Both the position numbers and the translations under genes were made by a program. DNA of 9,519 bases from Candidatus Cloacimonadota bacterium. GTDB lineage: Bacteria; Muiribacteriota; UBA6191; JACPRK01. Shown here piece after piece: positions 1 to 9,115 of the stretch. Under the pieces are notes generated by a model, which saw only the letters and a program-made list of their open reading frames with translations, ran no database searches and had not been told where the DNA came from. Location of the stretch: the NCBI GenBank assembly GCA_021772705.1, contig JAJFLN010000042.1, forward strand, positions 1 through 9,519. The letters are read 5' to 3'. Each line of letters begins with the position of its first letter. The first letter of the stretch is position 1.

Positions 1-555
1 GAAGTAGAGCCCGATGAGTCCCAGGAACAGCAGCACGCTGCCGGCCAAGGTGTAGAGGAAGAACTTGATGGCGGCGTACTCCCGTCGAGGACCTCCCCAG
101 ATACCGATGAGGAAGTACATCGGCAGCAGCATGACCTCCCAGAAGACGTAGAACAGGAAGAAGTCGAGGGAGCAGAAAGTGCCCATCATTCCCGTCTCGA
201 GCAGGAGGAACAGGGCAAAGTACCCCTTGATGGCCTTCGTGATGTTCCAGCTCGCCAGGGTGCAGATGAACGACAGCAACGCTGTCAGTAGCACCATCGT
301 CACCGACAGGCCGTCGATACCGACGTGATAGTTGATATCGAAAGAGGGGATCCAGGGGACCGCCTCCACGAACTGCATGCCCGTCGAGGTCCTGTCGAAC
401 TGGCAGAACACCATCAACGACAGGGCCAGCGGCACGGCAGCGGCGCTCGCGGCGACCGTCTTGAGGATGTTCTCCTCCCGGGACGGCACGCAGAGCACGG
501 CAATTGCGCCGAGGAGGGGCGCGAAGATCATCATCGTCAGGATGTGACTGTCCAT
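1..555 (-). CDS. nuoM: NADH-quinone oxidoreductase subunit M, N-terminal part (runs off the left edge)
   Basis: This is an antiporter-like proton-channel subunit of the complex I membrane arm. The first 185 codons are present and stay open to the window edge. The family hallmark FWEVMLLPMYFLIGIWGG is at residues 139-154 or so, and its Glu140 corresponds to the essential channel glutamate (Glu144 in E. coli NuoM). Several hydrophobic segments are visible: about 5-22, 33-51, 82-102, 111-128, 131-151 and 164-184. The segment with GIDGLSVTMVLLT (79-91) is typical of NuoM/NuoL/NuoN. The ATG start is supported by a strong AGGAGG at 565-570, 9 bases upstream. The gene lies 22 bp after the nuoL stop, the usual L-M order, so nuoN probably follows outside the window. 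The missing C-terminal two thirds cannot be assessed. Confidence 0.96.
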   Translation of the reverse strand, partial: MDSHILTMMIFAPLLGAIAVLCVPSREENILKTVAASAAAVPLALSLMVFCQFDRTSTGMQFVEAVPWIPSFDINYHVGIDGLSVTMVLLTALLSFICTLASWNITKAIKGYFALFLLLETGMMGTFCSLDFFLFYVFWEVMLLPMYFLIGIWGGPRREYAAIKFFLYTLAGSVLLFLGLIGLYF

Positions 556-577
556 CTAGACCTGCCTCCTAGCAGAT

Positions 578-2623
578 TCAGGATACAATTGAGTGTCCCA
601 GGATGAAGAGGACGGCCAGCGCCAGAGCTACCACGAGGTACTCCTGGATCCGGCCCTGGTGCAGACGCCGCACCTTCTGGCCAAGTTCCAGCCAGATCTC
701 CGCCAGGTAGTTCACCAGGCCGTCGACAATGTAGAGGTCGATCCGTCCGAGGATGTCTGCCGCGACCCGCGTCGTGCGGGCCACGCCATTGACGAAACCG
801 TCGATGACCTTTCGGTCGAACCGGAACAGGAAGTCGTTCCAGGCCAGCAGCGGTTCGATCACGTAGGACTGGTAGAACTCGTCCACGTAGTACTTGTTCA
901 GAAGCCACCTGTAACAGGTGGGGTACCGTTCGGCGATGGCCTTCGGGCTGATGGTCCGACTGAAGTAGAGGATGTAGGAGAATCCGAACCCGATGATCAC
1001 AGCCAGAATCGAGCAGAGCATGGCGATGGTATGGGCCGCACCGCCGTGGCCGCCCTCGTCAGCAACATGAACGGCCTCGCCGCCCCAGCCCGTCTGGGCC
1101 AGGAAGAACTGGGAGTCCGGCGGCGGCTGAATCCGATCCTGGAACCAGTGCCCCCATCCGGATCCGATGGCCAGTGCGGCCAGGATGACCAGGGGCAAGA
1201 TCACCGGCAAGGGTGACTCCTGGGCATGGTCGTACTTCTCCAGGTTCCTGGGCTCGCCGTAGAAGGTCATGAAGATGAGCCGGAACATGTAGAACGTGGT
1301 GATTCCGGCGCCGGCGACACCGAGTACGAACAGCGCCAGGTGCTGGGGGTGGCCGATGCCGAACTCGAGACAGGCGGCCAGAATGGCGTCCTTGCTGAAG
1401 AAACCGCTGAAGGGTGGCACGCCACAGAGGGCGAGAGTTCCGATGAGCATGGTCCAGAACGTGACGGGCATCTTCTTCCGGAGGCCGCCCATCTCGCGCA
1501 TGTCCTGGGTGTGGTGAAGACCCAGAATCACGCTGCCGCTGCAGAGGAACAGCAGCGCCTTGAACCAGGCGTGGGTCATCAGGTGCTGCAGCCCGGGAGT
1601 GTAGCCGCCAACGCCGAGGGCCATGATCATATAACCTAGCTGACTCACGGTCGAGTAGGCCAGAACCCGCTTGATGTCATTGGCCGTGATGGCGATCGTG
1701 CCGGCGAAGAAGGCCGTGATACAGCCCACGTAGGCGATGACCAGCAGCGCCGAAGGTGTGAAGAGGGGGAAAAGGCGCCCCACCATGTAGACGCCGGCAG
1801 CAACCATGGTGGCTGCGTGAATGAGGGCCGAGACGGGAGTGGGGCCCTCCATGGCGTCGGGCAGCCAGACATGAAGAGGGAACTGGGCCGACTTGCCCAC
1901 GGCGCCGCAGAACAGACAGAGACCGGCGAGGGTCAGGAGGCCCACGTCACCCAGACCCAGGATGGAGACGAGGCCCGACATCTCTCCCATCCTGACGGCC
2001 TGGAAGATGTCGACGTAACTGAAGGTCCCGAGCTGATGCCAGAGGATCATGATCCCCAGGAAGAAGCCGATGTCTCCGACCCGGTTGGTCAGGAAGGCCT
2101 TCTTGGCCGCATCTGCCGGCGCCTGTCTCTCGTTCCAGAACCCGATGAGGAAGTAGGACGATACTCCGACGAGTTCCCAGAAGCAGTAGAGAAAGAAGAT
2201 GTTGTCGGCCAGGATGAGGCCGAGCATGGAGAAGCTGAAGAGGGAGAGAAAGCCGAAGTACCGCGAGTACTTGGGGTCTCCGTGCATGTAGGCCGTGGAA
2301 TAGATGTGAACCAGGGTCGAGACACCGGTGACCACCACCAGCATGACCGCCGTCAGGTTGTCCACCAGAACGCCGCCGAGCAGGTACGCGTTGCCCACCC
2401 GGAACCAGTCGAAGATCCGATGCACCGTCCACTGTGGATCGTGAGCCGACAGGGATTGACAGGCGATGTAGAGAGATCCGGCCAGGGAACCGACGATGGC
2501 GCCCAAGGAGACCCAGTCGCCCTTTCGAGGGAGATTTCGGCCGAAGAAGATCTGGATCGCGAAGGCGATCAAAGGCAGCACGAGTACCAGGTAGGCGACC
2601 TCGGCGACGTAGGAGTTGCTCAT
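578..2623 (-). CDS. nuoL: NADH-quinone oxidoreductase subunit L
   Basis: This is the distal antiporter-like subunit of the complex I membrane arm, with the long lateral helix that braces the pump subunits. It has 681 residues, at the long end for the family, and is highly hydrophobic. Visible functional residues are Glu150 in CFWELVGVSSYFLIGFW (channel Glu), Asp185 in NRVGDIGFF, Lys244 in GKSAQFPLHVWLPDAMEGP (central-channel Lys), Lys355 in HAWFKALLFL and Lys411 in FFSKDAIL. The C-terminus has the NuoL-specific YYVDEFYQSYVIEPL segment (578-592), then a helix-rich stretch and a final membrane anchor (about 661-679). The His/Gly-rich loop at 516-531 is a poorly conserved linker. The chosen ATG has only a weak AAGG about 10 bases upstream. 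It overlaps the stop of a mini-ORF by ATGA, so translation may be coupled. Confidence 0.98.
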   Translation of the reverse strand: MSNSYVAEVAYLVLVLPLIAFAIQIFFGRNLPRKGDWVSLGAIVGSLAGSLYIACQSLSAHDPQWTVHRIFDWFRVGNAYLLGGVLVDNLTAVMLVVVTGVSTLVHIYSTAYMHGDPKYSRYFGFLSLFSFSMLGLILADNIFFLYCFWELVGVSSYFLIGFWNERQAPADAAKKAFLTNRVGDIGFFLGIMILWHQLGTFSYVDIFQAVRMGEMSGLVSILGLGDVGLLTLAGLCLFCGAVGKSAQFPLHVWLPDAMEGPTPVSALIHAATMVAAGVYMVGRLFPLFTPSALLVIAYVGCITAFFAGTIAITANDIKRVLAYSTVSQLGYMIMALGVGGYTPGLQHLMTHAWFKALLFLCSGSVILGLHHTQDMREMGGLRKKMPVTFWTMLIGTLALCGVPPFSGFFSKDAILAACLEFGIGHPQHLALFVLGVAGAGITTFYMFRLIFMTFYGEPRNLEKYDHAQESPLPVILPLVILAALAIGSGWGHWFQDRIQPPPDSQFFLAQTGWGGEAVHVADEGGHGGAAHTIAMLCSILAVIIGFGFSYILYFSRTISPKAIAERYPTCYRWLLNKYYVDEFYQSYVIEPLLAWNDFLFRFDRKVIDGFVNGVARTTRVAADILGRIDLYIVDGLVNYLAEIWLELGQKVRRLHQGRIQEYLVVALALAVLFILGHSIVS

Positions 2624-2694
2624 GCGGTTCCAGCCTTGAAGAGTGTCGAGTAGGGGTTAGTCCGTGCCACGTGGTGATTGCCTGCGGTGGTCAT
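2620..2694 (-). CDS. possible 24-codon coupling ORF between nuoK and nuoL
   Basis: The 73 bp between nuoK and nuoL hold an ATG that opens a 24-codon frame (begins MTTAGNHHVA, ends FKAGTA). Its stop overlaps the nuoL start as ATGA. An AAGGAG at 2700-2705, inside the end of nuoK, sits 5 bases before this ATG. That is a better ribosome site than the AAGG in front of nuoL. The arrangement looks like a device for feeding ribosomes from nuoK into nuoL. The peptide resembles no family I recognise and has no clear membrane segment. It may be a chance frame, with the AAGGAG being just the coding sequence for Lys-Glu at the end of NuoK. Only the reading frame and spacing are observed; any function is inferred. 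Confidence 0.3.
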   Translation of the reverse strand: MTTAGNHHVARTNPYSTLFKAGTA

Positions 2695-2696
2695 GC

Positions 2697-3008
2697 TCAC
2701 TCCTTGAGCATGGCGATTTCGTCGACATCGATGGTGTTGAAGTTCTGGTAGATGGCGATCAGGAGCGCCAGGAAGATGACCGCCTCGGAGGCCGCCAGGA
2801 TGATGACCATGATGGCCCATATCTGGCCCTCGATGGGGCTACCGATGAATCGAGAGAAGGCCACCACGTTGAGGTTGCCCGCGTTGAGCATCAACTCGAT
2901 GCCGATCAACAAGCCGATGCTGTTGCGCCGGGTGAGAACACAGAAGAGGCCAAAACAGAAGAGGGATGCGGCCACGACCAGATAGGCGTGCAGTCCGATG
3001 GGAATCAT
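2697..3008 (-). CDS. nuoK: NADH-quinone oxidoreductase subunit K
   Basis: This is a small membrane subunit of complex I, homologous to MrpC and mitochondrial ND4L, that helps form a proton pathway between the quinone module and the antiporter subunits. It has 103 residues, close to the usual 100, with three membrane helices at about 5-25, 30-51 and 62-87. The two conserved membrane glutamates are present: Glu38 in GIELMLNAGNLN and Glu75 in IILAASEAVIFLALL (equivalent to Glu36 and Glu72 of E. coli NuoK). The ATG is only 2 bp past the nuoJ stop, so the two are almost certainly translationally coupled. The GGAAGTGGAC at the end of nuoJ supplies the purine-rich ribosome site. Confidence 0.98.
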   Translation of the reverse strand: MIPIGLHAYLVVAASLFCFGLFCVLTRRNSIGLLIGIELMLNAGNLNVVAFSRFIGSPIEGQIWAIMVIILAASEAVIFLALLIAIYQNFNTIDVDEIAMLKE

Positions 3009-3010
3009 GG

Positions 3011-3517
3011 TCAGTCCACTTCCTTCCGGGCCAGCGTCGCAGCGCCCAGGACCACCAGGAGCAGAACGAAGGAGCTGTACTCGAAGGGCACCAGATAGTC
3101 TCCCAGGAACTGCAGGCCGATGGCGCGAGTGGTCGGCGCGTAGGGCGGGAGCGGATCCAGGACCGCCCAGGGCACCTTGCAGATGTAGACCACCAGCAGC
3201 AGCCAGAGGATACCGGAGATCACGGCCCCGAACTTGATATCCGTGAAGTTTGCCTCCGTTGAGACGTCGGCGATCTCATGGGTCAGCATGACCCCGAAGA
3301 TGAGGAGCACCAGAATGCCGCCGGCGTACAGCAGCACCTGCACGGCCGCCAGGAAGTCAGCCGACAGCAGGACGTAGAGCCCGGCCACACCCAGAAAGGT
3401 CAGGAGGAGGGCAAACACGCAGTAGACCAGCCTTCGAGAGAAGGCCGAGATGGCAGCTCCGGCCAGCGCGAAGGCTGCGAATACATAGAACGTGGCGACG
3501 TGAAACAGTGCTTCCAT
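3011..3517 (-). CDS. nuoJ: NADH-quinone oxidoreductase subunit J
   Basis: This is the complex I membrane subunit homologous to mitochondrial ND6. It connects the quinone site to the proton pumps. It has 168 residues and about five hydrophobic helices (roughly 5-25, 30-51, 54-78, 97-113 and 145-163). The core LLSADFLAAVQVLLYAGGIL (50-69) is the family signature, including the Tyr-Ala-Gly-Gly stretch where the helix forms its pi-bulge. The reading frame is open far upstream into nuoI, but the start is set at the ATG at 3517: homology begins there, and GAGGGAG lies just upstream. Upstream-extended versions would encode an Arg/Pro-rich shadow of the nuoI tail. The gene is 25 bp from nuoI and 2 bp from nuoK. 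Confidence 0.97.
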   Translation of the reverse strand: MEALFHVATFYVFAAFALAGAAISAFSRRLVYCVFALLLTFLGVAGLYVLLSADFLAAVQVLLYAGGILVLLIFGVMLTHEIADVSTEANFTDIKFGAVISGILWLLLVVYICKVPWAVLDPLPPYAPTTRAIGLQFLGDYLVPFEYSSFVLLLVVLGAATLARKEVD

Positions 3518-3542
3518 GGTCTCCCTCTGCCGGTTCCTCCCG

Positions 3543-4448
3543 TCAGCGGCCCTTGTTCTTCCGGGCAGACTTTCGGGTCCCGGACTTCCCCTTCTTCGAA
3601 GCGCTCTTGCGGGTACCTGATTTCTTCGGGGATTTGGTGGGTGCCGCTGCCTTCGCCCCTTCATCTGGAGTCGAATCGTCCTTCGAGTCCGATGGGGCTG
3701 CTTCGGCAGGCTTCTCGTCCTTGGCTGGAGCAGCTTCAGGCTTCGGCTTCGCTGGGGGAGCCTCGGCGGCAGGTTTCTCATCCTTGGCTGGAGCAGCTTC
3801 AGCCTCGGGCTTCGGCGTGGCCGGTGGAGTCGCCGGAGGCGGAGGGGCCGCGGGGGTGGCCTGAGCCGGTGCGGGCTTTGCCTCCTGGGCCAGCGGCGCT
3901 GGCTCGGGCGGAGCTTTGGGAGCGATTGGCTTCGGGTTGTTCTGCCACGGCTGAACCCACTCGTGGGCAACCCTCGGCACTGTCAGGGCTGGACCGGGAA
4001 CCTTGGGCATGGTGCCTGGAACCGGAGCGTCATCCCCTTCTGGTCTCTCTCCCTCGCCGAAGTTGAGAATCATGCAATCCCTGTCGTATCCAGCAACCTC
4101 GTAGTCCTTGCTCATCACCAGGGAGCCCGTGGGACAGGCCTCGGTGCAGAAACCGCACCAGAGACACTTGTAGATGTGGATGTCGAATTCCGGTGCGTAC
4201 CGGCCCTTGCCCTTGCCGGCGCCGGTCATGTGGAAGCAGTCGGCTGGACAGGCCTTGGAACAGAGGTCGCAGGAGATGCAGGAGTTGATGTCGTTGAAGA
4301 GCATTCCTCGGAAACGATCCGGGAAGGCATGCTTGACCTCCGGGTACTGGATCGTGACCTCTCGCGTCAGCATGTGCTTCAGCGTGACCTTCAACCCGAT
4401 CAGGGTTGTCACGACGCCGTACCAGATGTCCGCAAAGTACTTGCTCAT
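3543..4448 (-). CDS. nuoI: NADH-quinone oxidoreductase subunit I with long low-complexity C-terminal tail
   Basis: This is the peripheral-arm ferredoxin subunit (TYKY homologue) that carries clusters N6a and N6b and passes electrons towards N2 and quinone. The core shows two classic 4Fe-4S motifs: Cys57, 60, 63, 67 (CISCDLCSKACP) and Cys95, 98, 101, 105 (CLWCGFCTEACP). An amphipathic N-terminal helix (about 4-28) would lie on the membrane arm. The family is usually about 130-220 residues, but this protein has 301. From about residue 178 it becomes a Pro/Ala/Glu/Lys-rich, presumably disordered tail with internal repeats. It ends in a strongly basic Ser/Lys/Arg segment (272-301). The ATG has AGGGAG 5 bases upstream. 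It is the first nuo gene after atpC; nuoH, its usual upstream neighbour, is absent. Confidence 0.96.
   Translation of the reverse strand: MSKYFADIWYGVVTTLIGLKVTLKHMLTREVTIQYPEVKHAFPDRFRGMLFNDINSCISCDLCSKACPADCFHMTGAGKGKGRYAPEFDIHIYKCLWCGFCTEACPTGSLVMSKDYEVAGYDRDCMILNFGEGERPEGDDAPVPGTMPKVPGPALTVPRVAHEWVQPWQNNPKPIAPKAPPEPAPLAQEAKPAPAQATPAAPPPPATPPATPKPEAEAAPAKDEKPAAEAPPAKPKPEAAPAKDEKPAEAAPSDSKDDSTPDEGAKAAAPTKSPKKSGTRKSASKKGKSGTRKSARKNKGR
3564..3620 (-). repeat. 12-residue repeat in the basic end of NuoI
   Basis: Residues 277-283 and 289-295 of NuoI are both SGTRKSA, spaced 12 residues apart in a Lys/Arg/Ser-rich segment. The composition resembles histone H1-like or nucleic-acid-binding tails. 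No binding function is shown by the sequence; it may only reflect repeat slippage. Confidence 0.75.
3705..3813 (-). repeat. 63-bp-period tandem repeat inside the nuoI tail
   Basis: Two copies, 3705-3750 and 3768-3813, match at about 41 of 46 positions and are offset by exactly 63 bp, keeping frame. They encode the 11-residue unit EAAPAKDEKPA at residues 217-227 and 238-248. This suggests the tail grew by in-frame duplication of a 21-codon unit. Confidence 0.85.
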
Positions 4449-4492
4449 CGAATCTCCCTAGACAATCTTCGCATCCCTTGCCCGGGCGAATC

Positions 4493-4507
4493 GGCGGTCC
4501 GACCGCC
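4493..4507. promoter_or_regulatory. perfect 15-bp dyad in the nuoI upstream region
   Basis: GGCGGTC and GACCGCC form 7-bp inverted arms around a single central base, about 45-59 bp before the nuoI ATG. On the transcribed strand a neighbouring CCGCC at 4512-4516 could also pair with the same GGCGG arm, giving two mutually exclusive small stems. The dyad could be an operator or a leader hairpin. It is not followed by a T-run, so it is not a classic terminator. The symmetry is seen directly; the role is unknown. Confidence 0.4.
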
Positions 4508-4520
4508 CCATGGCGGCGTC

Positions 4521-4549
4521 AGCATATCACTCGCCCTGACGACATGCAA
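4521..4549 (-). promoter_or_regulatory. candidate sigma70-type promoter for nuoI
   Basis: On the minus strand TTGCAT (4544-4549) and TATGCT (4521-4526) are separated by exactly 17 bases. They match the -35 and -10 consensus at about 3 and 4 of 6 positions. Transcription would start near 4514, about 65 bases before the nuoI ATG and just ahead of the 15-bp dyad. This region is the AT-richest part of the intergenic gap. The match is modest, so nuo could instead be transcribed by read-through from atp. Confidence 0.3.
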
Positions 4550-4653
4550 ATTGCGACACGATGGATGAAGCAAGTCATCTGACATGCCCCCGGCGCGGCA
4601 GCCGGACTCGCGGGAGCCAGCTTCCGGGCAGGGGCCATCGAATCCAGAAACAA

Positions 4654-5076
4654 TCAGTGGTTGCGACCGTCGGAGGCGACCTGATATCGAGCCTCTGCCC
4701 GAGCCAGAGCCGCCCGCGCCCTCTCCCGATCGATGCTGTGATTGTCCAGGTCCGACAGGGCGTTCTGTGCCCTCTCGAGTGCTCGCTTCGCTCGTTCCAC
4801 GTCAATCTCGTCGGCTCGTTCAGCCGTATCGGCCAGGACGATGACCCGGTTCTCCGAGACCTCGAAGAAGCCGCCTTGCAGGGCCATCAAGACTTCCCGG
4901 CCGCCGGTCTCGCGGATCTCCAGTTTGCCCACTCCAAGCTGGACCACCATCGGCAGGTGATGGGCCAGGACCCCGAAAGATCCCAGGTTCCCGGGTGCGA
5001 CGACGCTCGTCGCCTCGCTGGAGTAGACGACTTTCTCCGGTGTGACCACCTCTATGTGGAAGACGGCTTCGGCCAT
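4654..5076 (-). CDS. atpC: F1Fo ATP synthase epsilon subunit
   Basis: This is the central-stalk subunit that joins gamma to the c-ring and regulates ATP hydrolysis. Its 140 residues fit the family. The N-terminal beta-sandwich (about 4-88) begins FHIEVVTPEKVVYSSEA and contains the signature around residues 27-43 (PGNLGSFGVLAHHLPMV). The C-terminal helical hairpin (about 90-135) is rich in Arg, Ala and Glu. IDVERA at 91-96 fits the I/L-D-x-x-R-A motif known from ATP-binding epsilon subunits, so ATP-sensitive inhibition is possible but not proven. The ATG follows GAGAGGAAA and lies 35 bp after atpD. It is the last gene of the atp cluster; no U-tracted hairpin follows it. Confidence 0.97.
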   Translation of the reverse strand: MAEAVFHIEVVTPEKVVYSSEATSVVAPGNLGSFGVLAHHLPMVVQLGVGKLEIRETGGREVLMALQGGFFEVSENRVIVLADTAERADEIDVERAKRALERAQNALSDLDNHSIDRERARAALARAEARYQVASDGRNH

Positions 5077-5111
5077 GGGATTTCCTCTCGGGTTGGAGCT
5101 AGTGGATCAGG

Positions 5112-6590
<1,479 letters not shown>

Positions 6591-6642
6591 GGTTTCTCCT
6601 ACGGATGAACAGGACTGGGTTTCAATAATCTCGTGTTAACGC

Positions 6643-7518
6643 TTACTTGGATGCCAGGGCCTCGGCGCCGCTGACCACTTCCAGCAGCTCCTTGGTGATG
6701 TTCCACTGACGGGCCTTGTTGGCCGACAGGCTCAGCTCGTCGATGAGATCGCCGGCGCTGCTGGTGGCGTTGCTCATGGCTGTCATCCTGGCGCCTTGCT
6801 CGCTCGCCAGGGATTCCAGCAGGAACTTGTAGACCTGATTTCGGACGAACTTCGGCAGCAACGCCCGGAGCAGCTCCGCGGCCTCGGGTTCGAAGATGTA
6901 CTTCTTGTCGTCCTGATCGGCGTCCTCATCGGATCCGGGAGGTTCGATGGGGAGGAACTTCACCAGCTTGGGAGTCTGGCGCATGGTGGTCACGAACTCC
7001 GTGTACGCCACGTGAACCTCGGCAGCCTTGCCATCGGTGAACACACCCGTCAACGAATCGGCGATGGCTTGTACCTCCCCGAAGGGGCTGTTAACGCCGA
7101 TCTGGGGGAAGCTGTTCACCACGTTGTAACCGCGCTTGCTGAAGTAGAGCGTGCCCTTCTTGCCGATAGTGATCAGCTTGACCGCGCGGCCTCCGTTGAC
7201 GTCGATGTACGTCTGGGCCTTGCGGATCAGATTGTTGTTGTAACTCCCGCAGAGGCCCTTCTCACCGGTGATGACCGCCACGCAGAGTCCCGAGGCGCCC
7301 TCTGGTGAAGCCAGGAGCTCGTTTTCGGCCTCGCCGGCGAAGGGGCTCACGGCTTCCACCAATTCGAGCATCTTCTGTGCGTAGGGCTTGCCCGCCGTCA
7401 CTCGTTCCTGAACCTTGCGCAGCCGAGCCGCCGCGACCATCTTCATGGCCGAGGTGATCTTCTGGATGTTCTTGACGGACCGGATCTTACGGCGGACGTC
7501 TCTCAGGCTGACTGCCAT
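6643..7518 (-). CDS. atpG: F1Fo ATP synthase gamma subunit
   Basis: This is the rotating central shaft of F1, a coiled coil of N- and C-terminal helices that drives the conformational changes of the alpha/beta ring. It has 291 residues, normal for bacteria. The N-terminal helix begins MAVSLRDVRRKIRSVKNIQK and continues ITSAMKMVAAARLRK. The Rossmann-like middle has GLCGSYNNNLI (88-98). The C-terminal helix contains SEQGARMTAMSNATSSA (239-255) and NITKELLEVVSGAEAL (273-288), which match the family pattern. An acidic insert (195-204, SDEDADQDDK region) lies in the variable peripheral domain and is a common site of length variation. A GAGAGG lies 8 bases before the ATG, and the gap to atpA is only 11 bp. 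Confidence 0.98.
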   Translation of the reverse strand: MAVSLRDVRRKIRSVKNIQKITSAMKMVAAARLRKVQERVTAGKPYAQKMLELVEAVSPFAGEAENELLASPEGASGLCVAVITGEKGLCGSYNNNLIRKAQTYIDVNGGRAVKLITIGKKGTLYFSKRGYNVVNSFPQIGVNSPFGEVQAIADSLTGVFTDGKAAEVHVAYTEFVTTMRQTPKLVKFLPIEPPGSDEDADQDDKKYIFEPEAAELLRALLPKFVRNQVYKFLLESLASEQGARMTAMSNATSSAGDLIDELSLSANKARQWNITKELLEVVSGAEALASK

Positions 7519-7529
7519 CCGTTAACCTC

Positions 7530-9077
<1,548 letters not shown>

Positions 9078-9115
9078 TGCTCAGCTCCGTCTTTCAGTTC
9101 TTCGATCTGTGTCGA

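Noticed and set aside
1033..1078. His/Gly-rich stretch in the NuoL loop (residues 516-531) as a metal-binding insert
   Set aside because: Variable His-rich loops at this place are common in NuoL proteins, and the His spacing matches no defined metal site.
1817..2653. 278-codon plus-strand frame opposite nuoL
   Set aside because: It is rich in Asp/Glu/His/Gln as expected for the reverse of hydrophobic membrane-protein codons; nuoL is unambiguous on the other strand.
3518..3970. Upstream extension of the nuoJ frame to give a 319-residue protein
   Set aside because: The extra 151 residues are an Arg/Pro-rich out-of-frame reading of the nuoI tail. NuoJ homology and the ribosome site place the start at 3517.
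4590..4605. CCGGC/GCCGG hairpin after atpC as a rho-independent terminator
   Set aside because: The stem is only 5 bp with a 6-base loop, and it is followed on the transcript by GGGCATG rather than a U-run. Termination here is not supported, although factor-dependent termination cannot be excluded.
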